A stretch of DNA of 64,000 bases, from NCBI RefSeq assembly GCF_963676685.1, contig NC_092350.1:40085373-40149372 (forward strand), in the 5' to 3' direction. This stretch comes from Mytilus edulis. Lineage: Eukaryota > Mollusca > Bivalvia > Mytilida > Mytilidae. The notes below the pieces were generated by a model. It ran no database searches and was not told where the DNA came from. It saw only the letters and a list, made by a program, of their open reading frames with translations. Positions within the stretch are counted from its first letter, which is position 1. Every line of letters starts with the position of its first letter. The translations under genes were made by a program, and so were the position numbers. This document shows, piece after piece, positions 34,568-46,400 of the stretch.

Positions 34568-36172
34568 CAAGGCCGTAACTAGGCATCTTATTTTAGTGAG
34601 GCAAAATAATTGAGCCGAGCGAAGCGAGGCGAAAATTTTTTTTGAAGGGTATGAAATGAATGGTGCAAAATCCTGCATTCTAGGCATTTTTAGAGAGTCT
34701 GATAATGTTATGAATTAGGGCACTTTTTATATAATTTTTTTATATTTTAAGACTTTTACTAACACCAAAATTTTAACAACTTGATTTAAATTTATATGTA
34801 AGATAATCATCCAAATATCACTGATTTGAGTCTGCTGCTAAAACATAGAACAAACATCGATTTAGTAGAGTTTGCCAAAATTTTCTATTGCCGGTTCAGT
34901 CAAATCGTTTCAGAATCATAACTTGGTCTGCTGATATCCTTATCGCGATGAACATGGAGCATGGCAAGACCGCACAATCTCTCGCCAATCATGCATGGTC
35001 TTTTCCAAGTTTTCAGTCGTTTCAGGGCAGTCTGTGTTTTTAAAGGTAGCACATTATCATCAACACAATGATCAATGTCTTCTTCCAATTCCTTCTCCAT
35101 CAGCAATTCGGTAGCAGCATCGATAGTAACAGTTTTGTTTGCAAAAGGGAATTAAGCTTTCCTGTAAGCACCATCATACAGTCGCAGTTACAAAATATTA
35201 AACTCGCTTTTATGCTGACAAAGAGTAGACAAACTATGGATAGAATGAGATAAGATACAGGTATATGATTCTATCTATAGAGTAAGTATATCTGATATGG
35301 GTACAGGGGAAATTGGAATGGAGTTTTTGACGTTTACATGTAGGTCCGTAATTTCCAATTATTTCTGGAAATAGTTGGTGGTATTTTAGTTCCAGAATCT
35401 ATAAATTTAGGGGTTAGGGGTTTGGGGGTGTCCGATTCCGAAACCCCGAATCTAAAGAAACGAAATTCCGTAGTCCCGAATAAGTAAAGACAAAATTCTG
35501 TGTTAAAGGTTCTACCATTCCTCAATAATATCAAATTGGAATATGGGATATTCTTTCAATTTTAAAGGTTAAAGAAACATGGATAAAAACTAATCCATGC
35601 ATGTTTCATATTATTTATATTTTATTTATCTGTAAAGAGAAAGATTAAAGTTCGTGAAATGAATACGCAGACAAGACTTCCCCCTTGCGATGCCCAGTAC
35701 TTGATTTGTCAAAAGTTGGTGAAACGGAGAAATGAATACGCAGACAGAACTACCCCCTTCCGAAGACCAGTACTTGATTTGTCAATCTACTTATCGTTTT
35801 TGGATTGTTCTAATGAAATTGTATGCAATACTCTAACTCTGTTCACAAAAAAACTAGTATACTAGAATTATTCCTTCTTTACCTTCAGTGTCGCTTTTCC
35901 ATTTTCTGCAAGAGCCTGTTTTTAACTAGAGATCCATGATGATTATCGTTACTAGGTTAACTTGTAATCGAGAAACATCACCCGTTGAGATGCTGAGTTA
36001 TATCCAGGAAGAATTGTTTAAAAGGAATGATGACAAGTTATAGAAATCAAGGTTGAGACAGAACAACAAATGACTATTATATTTTTATATATGTACAAAC
36101 AAAAAAATCAGTGTCGAAATTTTAGTGAGGCAATTGCCTCACTTGCCAGCCTCAAGGGTAGTTACGGCCTTG
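34568..36172. mobile_element. 1.6-kb inverted-repeat element with CAAGGCCGTAACTA ends, GCTAT target duplication
   Basis: A perfect 14-bp terminal inverted repeat CAAGGCCGTAACTA/TAGTTACGGCCTTG, flanked by GCTAT (34563-34567 and 36173-36177). Subterminal AGTGAGGCAA occurs on both sides. It is inserted in a minus-strand family U repeat whose two halves are still recognisable. The interior includes a ~73-bp tandem duplication at 35651-35800. No transposase recognised. Confidence 0.82.
35651..35800 (+). repeat. Two tandem ~73-bp units
   Basis: AAATGAATACGCAGACA begins at about 35657 and again at 35730. Both are followed by a run of C and AGTACTTGATTTGTCAA. Unit identity is roughly 85% by eye. Confidence 0.75.
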
Positions 36173-36590
36173 GCTATATAGGAACAAGAACATTGCTAGT
36201 GTTAAACCATTCAAACAGGAAAACCAACGGTCTAATTAACAAACAAAAAAAGAAGGAGATTCAAAAGTACAGGTCAATCATTTTGATACTTAGCTATTTG
36301 ATTATTTCATTACGGCATTGTTTATTAAACTCTTATTTGATTAGATTTGCTTCCAAAACCAATTGAGAAATTTGTAAGATGTTACCAAAAGCAATTTGAA
36401 TTTAAGCAATGGTCTTAAAACTGCTTATTTACATACAATCTACTAAGAAGTAAAAATTTTAAAAAATACTGAACTCTGAGGAAAATTTAAATCAGAAAGT
36501 CCCTTATCAAATGGTATAATCAAATGATAAAACACACCAAACGAATGGATAACAACTGTCATATTTCTGACTCGGTACTGGCATTTTCAA
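36173..36590 (-). repeat. Right half of split family U copy, then other repeat fragments
   Basis: 36173-36250 continues the minus-strand family U interrupted at 34567. At 36470-36590 lies the AACTCTGAGGAAAATTTAAA block shared with 21370-21540. No gene. Confidence 0.6.
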
Positions 36591-37009
36591 ATTTTATTAT
36601 ATTAATTAATATTATTAATTCGTATATTTTAACAAATTTGATTCGTTTAGAGATAGTCACATGTTAAACTATATTTTCGAAGGTAGAGAGAAAACGGCGG
36701 ATAGCAAAACGCATATTGACCTGCAAAATGCATATTGCACGGTTATTTTTAGAATATCTAAAAACCAGTATACTTTGTGACGTCATGTAATGAATTTCAG
36801 GATATTGTTTATCGTTTTGAAACACATGATATCTGTGATCGATTATTTGACGAAAAAAATCTTTAAATACATAAGATGTCAAAAAAAAAAGAGTAAACGT
36901 AATAACAACTAATATGTTGTTATTGTCAAGGAGACAATGTAATATCTATAAAATTCCAACAAACCTAAATGACGATTTTGATACAAATATGGTCAGAAAT
37001 TAATAATAT

Positions 37010-37158
37010 AACAAATATAGCCTTTGTATGAGGTCAATACAGGATATATCGACCCAAAGAAGTATATCGACCTTGGACTTCGTCCTCAGTCAATATACTT
37101 CTTTCAGGTCAATATATCCTTGTATCGACCTCATACAAAGGCTATATTTGTGATAATA
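37010..37158. repeat. Long palindrome (about 55-bp arms)
   Basis: AATATAGCCTTTGTATGAGG at 37012 pairs with CCTCATACAAAGGCTATATT ending near 37151. The inner arms TATATCGACC...AAGAAGTATAT and ATATACTTCTTTCAGG also pair, around the loop CTTGGACTTCGTCCTCAG. Centre about 37087. It could extrude as a cruciform or be a foldback transposon core. Confidence 0.8.
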
Positions 37159-37989
37159 TACGAATTAATAATATTAGACATTATCGCTATTTTGTGCATT
37201 TTTCGTTTGATCTTTTTTTGTGATAATTTTCATATCATGCTACTCGCTTGAGATGGAAAAATGATCGCTAGAAACTAAGCAGACACGTGGCGTTGCTAAC
37301 GAAATTGACATGAAATTGACAACGTCGTCATAGGTAAAATAGCGATAAACAGATCATCATTGGTCATCCCAACTCGATTGCCTTTCTCGCTTTCGACGTC
37401 CCGGCTCAAGCGAAAAAATCAATCTTGTTGAGATGATCAACGATAATCTATAAATATCGCTGTGTGATATAAGAAAAGTTTTTACCGATATGCTTCTTCC
37501 ATAGACTGGTTTTTAACTGTTTGTGTAGATTGTTATTTTGTTTGTTTGAAATGATGACAGTATACTTTTATGGGGGTGGGGGTTCCTTTGATTGTAGTAC
37601 AAGATGTTTTTAGGCTTTACAAGTTGTTAGCTTAAGAACACTGAAATTGTGCAATTTTATCATTAATTTTGTGGCAACATTGTGCTAATCAGTAAATAGT
37701 AAACCTCCAAGAGTTAATACTACTATCATCATCTGTGAGGGAAAAGCACCAGCAAAAGAATTCAGACCTGCTCAGCAGCAACATATATACTGCAACTGCC
37801 GTATCTTCCGGTTCATGAGATCCAAATACCAAGTTCAATGAAGCTCCTGAAAGATTTTCCCTACCTTTGAAACAGCACATTTGCTATAGTAAAATCTAAA
37901 TCCAACTGAATACAATCCGTCCCACATGAAATAGCATCTGCTATGGCATTTCTTTTTTTTTTTTTTTTTTTAACATTAGAATATAAACG

Positions 37990-38180
37990 ACTTGCATGTC
38001 CTCAGTCAGGTACCCATTGTTCAGTGGTGGTCGTTTGTACATGTGGTTCATAAATGTTTCACGTTTTTTATAGATAAAAGCATTGGTTTTCCACCAAGTC
38101 ATTTTTGGGAGCCCTCAATAGCTTGATGTTCAGTGTGAGCCTAGGCTCTGTGTTGAAGACCTCACTTTGACCTACAATGA
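37990..38180 (+). repeat. Dispersed repeat family U, partial copy
   Basis: Lines CAGTCAGGTACCCATTGTTC, AGTGGTGGTCGTTTGTAC, GTGAGCCTAGGCTCTGTGTT and TTTGACCTACAATG mark a diverged copy directly abutting the family R repeat. Confidence 0.6.
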
Positions 38181-38189
38181 TTTACTTAT

Positions 38190-39155
38190 ACAACCAGGTG
38201 CTCCGCAGGGTGCAGCTTTATACGACCCGTTGTTGAACCCTGAACAGTTGGGCAAATTTGTTCACAATATTCAAGCTTGATTCGGTCTGAATTTGGATTG
38301 TGATCAAATTTTTGACATAATAGTTTTGTCACAATATTAATGTGGTCAAAGATCAACAAATCTATTGCACAATACTTTGCAATTGAAGACTTCTTCTTGA
38401 AACTTTTCAAAATTCGAAATTTTAAAAATTTTGAAAAAAAAGAACCCCTTCAAAAAATGATAAACAAAAAGTCCCCCCCCCCACTTTTTGAAACCCCTTT
38501 GAGCAATAACCCTTAAACTCAATCCCATGCAGTATTGAACCTTGTAGTACAATTTCAGAGAGATCCATACACTTAAACACAAGTTATTGTCATGATTGTT
38601 TGGAAACTAGAAACATGCTTCTTATTGGCCCCTAATAATTCCTACATATTTTGGGCAATTAACCCAAAACTTAATCCCAGCCTTCCCTTTGTTATATGGT
38701 ACATTGTGGTACAATTTCAGAGAGATCCATACAATTACACACAAGTTATTGTCTTGAAACTAGAAAAATGCTTGTTTTGACCCCTTTTTGGCCCTTAATT
38801 CCTGAACTTTGGCCCCATAACCCCTAAAATGAATCCATACTTTCTACTTGTGGTTTTAAACATTGCGGTATGATTTCAGAGCAATTGAAATACTTCTACA
38901 CAAGTTATTATCCTGAAACTAGAAAAATGCTTGTTTTGGGCCCCTTTTGGCCCCCAATTCCTAATCGATTGGGACCATCATCCCCAAAATCAATCCCAAC
39001 CTTCCTTTTGTGGTATTGAACCTTCTGAAAAAATTTCATGAAGATCTATTCCCTTAAACTAAAGTTATTATCCGGAAACCAATGTGTCTTCGGACGACGA
39101 TGACGACAACATCATACCATTATACGATCCCAAAAATTTTTTGGGGTCGTATATA
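38190..39155 (-). mobile_element. Family R repeat, most complete copy
   Basis: Starts CCAGGTGCTCCGCAGGGTGC, TTTATACGACCCGTTG and ends ACCATTATACGATCCCAAAA, GGGGTCGTATA. The interior holds three related stretches with AACTAGAAAAATGCTTGTTT-TG. It retains the empty form of the site that is occupied by the MITE at 23950-24568. Non-coding. Confidence 0.7.
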
Positions 39156-39159
39156 AAAA

Positions 39160-39355
39160 GTGACTTGGAAGGAGAGTTCTCATACCACATCTTTTTGTAT
39201 CTATTATAAATGGGTGAATGTTAATCACAAGAACTATGCAATATGGGTTTTGCTCATTGTTGAGGGCTGTACAGTGACCAATAGCTGTAAACATCAACGT
39301 CATTAGGTAGATAAAGTATCTCATTTGCAATCATAGCACATCTTTCATTTATATA
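39160..39355 (+). repeat. Dispersed repeat family U, truncated copy
   Basis: GGGTTTTGCTCATTGTTGAG-GGCTGTACAGTGACC and ATTTGCAATCATAGCACATC are the 3' lines of family U. Confidence 0.55.
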
Positions 39356-39464
39356 ACATAATGTTTACTTCTCTTAGGAAAAATCAAGGCCTTAGATGGT
39401 TGAGCACTGCTCCTTAATGCTCTTCTGTTTGAGCTGCTGCTGAAATCCGACTATTCATGTTTAG

Positions 39465-39923
39465 GGGAAATGAAGTCATACATAGAGCCGATTTCTTGTC
39501 CGGGGTTAGTTTTACATTTGCATTAGGTTTTGGACTTGAAATTATTTTAGTCTCCAGCAGCACTGAAGCGTCTTGAATAGTTGAATTTAGAAATATGCAT
39601 CTGGTGCAATAAAACTACATGTAGTACTGTTGAAGTTATTGCATGCCCAGTAAACCACAAAATCTAGGTCATAACCATTGTTTGGCACTTATCTTAAAAA
39701 GTTTATAACCTACGGGTAATGAATATCTGGACCAAATTGGTTTGACAACAGCATGGTAAAGTACCTTAAATCAAAACTTAACTTTATAGGGGCAGACTTA
39801 AAATGAAAAGATCAACATTTAGTGCTGCTGGAGACCAAAATACTTTTCCCCAAGTCAAAAACCTAATGCAAATATAAAACCTTTCTGGGACAAGGAATCG
39901 GCTCTATGCATGACTTTATTTCC
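39465..39923. mobile_element. Foldback MITE with GGAAATGAAGTCATACATAG ends
   Basis: The left arm GGGGAAATGAAGTCATACAT, AGAGCCGATTTCTTGTCC and the right arm GGACAAGGAATCGGCTCTAT, GCATGACTTTATTTCC are inverse over about 120 bp, including CTCCAGCAGCAC/GTGCTGCTGGAG near the centre. No ORF. Confidence 0.8.
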
Positions 39924-40404
39924 GTATAACAGGAAAACACATCATAAGCAGTAGGCATTGGGCAAGTGTAGAAAACTTTTTGGACATGGAGCTTTAGCTA
40001 TCTTCATTGTGGGATCATTATTATTCGTTGGATACCATTTTCATGGGTTTTGTGTAAACTGGTGAATTATGAGTTCAAATGTTCATTGATTAACAAATTA
40101 TGAATAGACTTTGAATGCAGAGATCGGCAAAACCATGAAATCAAAATGTACATGTAAAATGCTAGTATTCCTCAATCCACGAAAATAAATAAATACTAGT
40201 AAACCCCCCAAAAAATGTTTAGTTTTAATGTTCCTCCACTCTGTAAATTATGTTGATGTTATGTCAATACAAATTTTATCACAATGTTATTGCAGAATCA
40301 TGTAGTTTTGTGGAACATTCCAGAGTATTTTTCTTTAATTTTTACTTTCTCAAGTGAGATGGCAGTTTACATTAAAGACAATAATATAAATACATGTCCA
40401 TTTT

Positions 40405-40410
40405 TTTATT
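40405..40410 (-). terminator. Polyadenylation signal AATAAA overlapping the RPS11 stop codon
   Basis: On the minus strand the CDS ends TTC-TAA-ATAAA, so AATAAA starts on the last base of the stop codon. This would leave an extremely short 3' UTR, usual for ribosomal protein mRNAs. Confidence 0.55.
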
Positions 40411-43400
40411 TAGAATTTTCTGAATCCTTTTTTGGATGAACCTGTCTTCTTGATACCAATAACATTGAATCGTACAGTTTTACTCAGAGGTCTGCATTCT
40501 CCTACTGTGACAACATCTCCAACAATCAGATCTCTGCAAAATAAAAATAAATATTTATTTTTTTAGTCATCATAGATTCATATTACTAGTTCAAAATAGT
40601 GTATAAAATGTTGCACCTCAATAGCCAATGTTTTTTTTAATAAGCCTGTAAATTAACATCAAAGACATTTGAACTTCATTTATACCTACATGTAACTTGA
40701 AAACAAAAGAAAGGGGAGAAAATTGAATGTTATAGCCAGTTGGTAGATGTTCATAATGAGGAAAATTTTAGAATTAAAATCTCTCCTTTTTCAGCTAAAA
40801 TATGCCTCAGACTGACGTGCGTTTTCTTCACAGTTCTGAACAGAATTTTCCTCATTGGCACAGAAATTATATTTCATTCTTTAATCATTGATGGACAAAA
40901 CCTTCTATAAAAATTAGGAAGGCATGGTTTATAACTTATATATATATAATTTTTTTTAAATTCTGGACTTTATATGACTGTCTTTACGCTTGGCCATAAA
41001 TGTTTAGAATTAGTATAATACAAGTGAACTAAAATATCTGCTTTTACAACTAAAATATGCCTCAGACTGACGTGCGTTTTCTTCACAGTTCTGAAAAGAA
41101 TTTTCCTCATTGGCACACAAATAATATTTAACTCTTTAAACATAGATGGATTTAGTCTACAGCTTGAATTACCATGATTATATATGGATCTTTATTATGA
41201 ATTCTGGACCTTAATGACTGTTTTCCTGTTACGCAAAAAGCCTGACAGCCCAGGCTTGTTAAATGTCTCTTGGGCCAGTATGAAATAGAAACTAGACAAA
41301 TTTTCCAAAAACAAAGAACTTTCAAACAATAAATATAAATCACTCTTAAAATCCTTTCACATGAAACAATTGTCTCTTTCATTGACCTAAATATACACCA
41401 ACATAACTTGACCCAATACCTCATCTCTTGGGATACTTCAGCAGTATTGATTTGCAAAAGTAAATGTCAATATAACCATTTTTTTTTTGCATGATGTTCT
41501 CAGTGAGAAAAATAATAGAACTAGTAGTAGTATCACATACATGTATAATCCGTTTGTATTTCAAGTCTACATTTACAACTAAAATATGCCTCAGACTGAC
41601 GTGCGTTTTCTTCACAGATCAGAAAAGAATTTTCCTCATTGGCACACAAGTTATAGTCAACTCTTTAATCAGAGATGAACATAACCTTCTATTTAAATTG
41701 GAAGGCATGGTTATATATGCACCTATATTTAAATTTTTTAATTTTTAATGACTGTCTTTAAGCTTGGCTATAAGACCAGGCATCTAAAATGTCTATTAGG
41801 TCATTATGACTTTCAACTACATTCCAATAGAATCTAGACAAATTTCCAAAAATGAGGATCAGACCTCAAACCACAGAAGTTCATTGTCAAGACTTATGGT
41901 GCTCAACAATACTTATTCATAAAATGTGACGACCAAGATAGAAAGGAAGGAAGGAAAACGGGGTGAAAATTGAATGTTTTAACAGTTTTTTTAATGATGT
42001 TTATAGCCACAAAAATAAAAGAACTAGTATCACAATACATTTGTATTTAAATGTCTACTTTTACAACTAAAATATGCCTCAGACTGACGTGCGTTTTCTT
42101 CACAGATCAGAAAAGAATTTTCCTCATTGGCACACAAGTTATAGTCAACTCTTTATACATGTATGTACAAAATACGATCTTTGAATTAATAAAGAATGTG
42201 TATACATGCATCTTAAATTCCAGAATTTTACAGTGCCTATTACCAAAAAGTCTTGACTTTATGATATTTGCAGGCATGGCCATGGGCCCCAAAACACAAG
42301 CTTGATAAATTCCCAATGCAGGCCAAATTTTCTAAAAATGAGGGTCAGGCCTCTATCTACAAAAGCTTATTGTCTGCTTTAATAACAATATTGGTCGATA
42401 AAATTTGTTGAATAAGCAGGAAAATTTAAGATGCATATAAGAAGGGAGGAAAGAAAAAGAACTAAACTTTTAGCCTTACACACTTTAAAGTATTGTTTTT
42501 AAGAAAATATCCCATGTGGTTTTTCACTTTAATATTAGCCCAGCCTGCAAATCAACATTGAAAACATTTGTAATTTAGTCTATCATGCTTGTAAATTGAA
42601 ATGTTATAACCCGTTTGGGTGATGTGCATAGTGAGAGAAATCATAGAACTGGTATCATGATACAATTAATTATTTATTGTATTTCAATGTCTACTTTTAC
42701 AACAAATATATGCCTCAGACTGACGTGCGTTTTCTTCACAGTTCTGAACAGAATTTTCCTCATTGGCACACAAGTTATAGTCATTGTATTAATCAAGATG
42801 ACACAATAACTCCTGAATTAGGAAATTAGGCAATATTTGTCACACGGATAAAGTCTATATAAAGGATGTATGTACATTGTATATCAAGTGTATTGACTGT
42901 ATATAGATAATGTTTACTGTAAGGGATAACTGCCAGCTCTCAAGGTCAGTCAAGGAAAAAGTGTACATAACAAAAGATCCTGCAAGAAAAGCTCAGCATA
43001 CCTGAAAGCTGGACTGCAATGGACAGACATGTTCTTGTGTCTCTTTTCGAATCTGTTGTACTTCTTGACGTAATGAAGATAATCTCTTCTGATAACGATG
43101 GTCCTCATCATCTTCATTTTTAGGACAACACCGGACAGGATTCTTCCTCTAATGTGAACATTACCAGTGAATGGACACTTCTTGTCAACGTAGGTTCCAT
43201 TAATAGCCTGAAATGAAAGTTTATACATTATAGGATTAAAATGTTTTATCAATTTAATATTCATAATATGACTGGTAAGCAATCAATTTAATAGCTGGAT
43301 CAGAAAAAAGCCATAAGGCATCTCATCAATGATATCAGTAGACCATCGTGATAAAACATCATTTACAGCTAGACTTAATACACTGTAGACATATGAAATG

Positions 43401-46400
43401 ACAGTCATTTTTTTAAAATTTAATTTCTTTTATTCACTCCTAAAAAAACAGAAATGGGATAAGTTCTAATTTCAAAGGCTGCAACAATCAAATTTACCAG
43501 TATACATTTAAAGTTCTAATTAAAATAGGAATGATTTTGTTGCTGTATCAGAAAAAAGCCATAAGGCATCTCATCAATGATATCAGTAGACCATCGTGAT
43601 AAAACATCATTTACAGCTAGACTAAATGCAATGTTGGCATATAAAAATAAAAAAGTCATTTTTAGGTCTTTCCACCTTTCCGTGGAAAGACCTATTGATT
43701 TTGTTTTGATTATTATTATTATTATTTTTTTATTTTTTTCTTCCGCCTAATTTTTTTCTTGCGTAATTTTGTTGTTTCAAAAGATGTCGCTTAGATATTT
43801 GAAATATGATATCGTATAGTTTATACGCTTTTAAACTGACAACCGTGTAACTTAATACTTTCTGTTGTAAGAGTTACCTCCCCAAACACTGTTTTTCTTT
43901 TGGCCACTACTCCTTCACAACCGTAAAAGATTACGACAAATTTATTTTACCAAATTGCTCGTTACATCTTCAGGATTAGGAGTTTAGTTTTGACCGAAGC
44001 TATCCGTAGACTCCATATGAGAGTTATTCCCCCTTATATGTATTTGATATAAGTGATTTGCATTTCTAACTGGTAAACCATAAGTGGTAGAGACCTAGGG
44101 TCTTTTGATTTGAGGTCCTTGGTCCAAAAAAATGAAAATTAGGTCAAGGTCAAAGTTCAAGGTCATATTCTCAAGTTTGATTTTGGCTTATTTTCCTTTA
44201 TTTTCAAAAACCATATAAGGCCTAAATTAAAATATTGTTTGTTTGCCCTTTTCCGACCCTATGTTTTGAAACAGGGTAGGTAGGTAGGTAAAATATTTTA
44301 TTTTTTTCCCCAAAAAAATAACTTGGCTCGGTATATTATTTGTCATGGGTAGGCAGGTAGGTATAATATTTTATTTTATAGATACAAACTCTGCAAAATG
44401 TTATTTGTGTCCGTTTTGTTTTTGCAAATAAGTTTTCTGGGAGTATTCAGGGTTCTCGCTAAGGATTTTTGAAGGCGAGTCCAGGGACTCGTCATTTTTG
44501 GCCATGGTGAGTCCAACAACAAGAAGAATATATTTTGTTGCAATATAATGTAATATTTTAGTTTCCATGGCCTAACAGAGCAATGAAATGACATTAAATT
44601 TAGATTACTTTTTAAACTTTTGCTATAAAATGATGATATTTGTGTTTAACTGTGTTCAGTTTATACAAAATATTTCAATATTGATGTATCTGTGGACTCA
44701 CCAGTTTTGAAAATGGTGAGTCCAGACAGATTTTGATGAGTCCAGGACTCATGGACTCGCCTTAGCGAGAACCCTGAGTATTAGTTTAAAAAAAATATCA
44801 CGTAGAATGTGAAGCTAATTCATATGCACTACTATTTTGTTTTCAAATATAAAAAAAATAGAGCTGTGCCGCATATCTTCAACACGTTTATATGCCTGGA
44901 ACTTTGAAGAGTTTGGAAATCAGTTTGAACTTGCACTTTTATTCTGTACTACGTACCTTGTATGCTTACCTTAAGATTTTCTGTAAAAGATAACTTTGTA
45001 CTGATAAGATATATCCGGGCAGACATACATTACTAGTAGAAAAAGTCCCTAGAGTGTTAAAAACATCGTGTGTGCCTTTGTTTCCAATAATAATGCTACA
45101 AGACTTTAAAAAACTCTGACAATTGTCACGTATTTTACATCGCATTCATAAATGATCTGTATGGACAACTTGGCGATTTTACTGCCAGATATTCTCCACT
45201 TTACAGGGTTGTGTCACTTTTGGTTCATGTCAGATATAAATAATATAGCGGCATCGTTAACATAATCATCCTGATCTGCGGATCACAAAAGGCCATCCCT
45301 ATATAGAATACAACGTCCGTTACAAATTAGTTTGTACACACCTTGATAATTTTGTATCAAACGAACTTTTTTGAAAATGAACCCTGCTCTTTAAGTATAA
45401 AGGTACAGAGAAGCGTTCACATGCTGAACATCGATTTCAAACAAATGCTTTGAAACTTCAAATGCAAGTGTTCATGTCAAACGCTCAGGTGATACCAAAC
45501 GGACTGGACCTTATACGTTGAAGATAAAACCCTAGAATTCCAGATAAAATAGTTTTGAGCGGGAAATACAAATATAAGATTTTTGGTAGGAACGAAAAAA
45601 TAAAATAAAATAAAATCTTGCTGGTAAATACAAATAAAAGATTTTCAGGCGCAACGAATTTATAGGGTCGGTCGGTAAAGGGCAAACAATCAATATTTTA
45701 ATTTAAGCCTAAGGTATCGACAAATTATTTTCACTAAATTGTTAGTTGCGACATGACGTTACTTATAAAATTTTGGTTGAAAGGGTGCGTAAACAATAAA
45801 TAGGAGTTTTTGCCCATCTTATATTTAGTATTATGCGTAAAGTGATATAACTCATTAACCATACATAATAAAGGCCTAGGGTCTTTTGATTTGAGATCCT
45901 TGGTTTATGATCTTGAAATTGAGGTCAAGGTCATAGGTAATTTGCATGTTCTATATTTTGACCTTTGCTTTAAATTCATATTTATACATTATAAAGCCAT
46001 AGGAACTGACATTTTAGATTGATTTTTAATATTTTGATACTAAAATAGATCTTTACTTGTGGAAATACCTTCAATTGTTCTTTGAACAATTGGTTTTTAA
46101 TTATTTTTATTTCTTTTATTCAGACTTCTTAACTATGACAAGAAACGAGAAATTGGAAATCTGAACCAAACCCCTTTTTCCAAGTTCTAATCTTAAAGGC
46201 TGCAAGTTAAATTTACCAGTGCACATTTAGTTATTTTATTGCTGCATCAGAAAAAAGCCATAAGGCATCTCATCAATGATATCAGTAGACCATCGTGATA
46301 AAACATCATTTACAGCTACACAAATCTCTTTGGTCAAGACTTTTCGTAATGGTCCCAAATGAGAAATAGGAAATCTTAAAATTAAAGAAGGGATTAAATA

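Larger units (their letters stand above)
31378..37508. mobile_element. Possible 6.1-kb element or nest bounded by CAGTCTATGGAAGAAGC inverted ends
   Basis: CAGTCTATGGAAGAAGC at 31378 and its inverse GCTTCTTCCATAGACTG ending at 37508 are followed inward by CTTTTCTTATATCA blocks in matching order. Flanks are GTTTT on both sides (31373-31377 and 37509-37513), a possible 5-bp target duplication. The inside holds other nested elements and no recognisable transposase. Alternatively the two ends could belong to two separate short elements. Confidence 0.4.
43662..46093 (+). mobile_element. Helentron-like repeat family B, interrupted by nested elements
   Basis: The left end is a perfect hairpin AGGTCTTTCCAC-CTTTCC-GTGGAAAGACCT (43664-43693). 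The right end has CTTGTGGAAATACCT (inverse of the left arm) followed by the terminal hairpin CAATTGTTC-TTT-GAACAATTG (46072-46092). The body has the recognisable GACCTAGGGTCTTTTGATTT lines at 44093 and 45875. Interrupted by the element at 44219-45709. Located between snoRNA copies 2 and 3. Confidence 0.78.

Noticed and set aside
41491-42809. Several small ORFs sharing [25 protein letters not shown] peptides
   Set aside because: They are antisense translations of the five C/D-like RNA copies in RPS11 intron 3, not a protein family.
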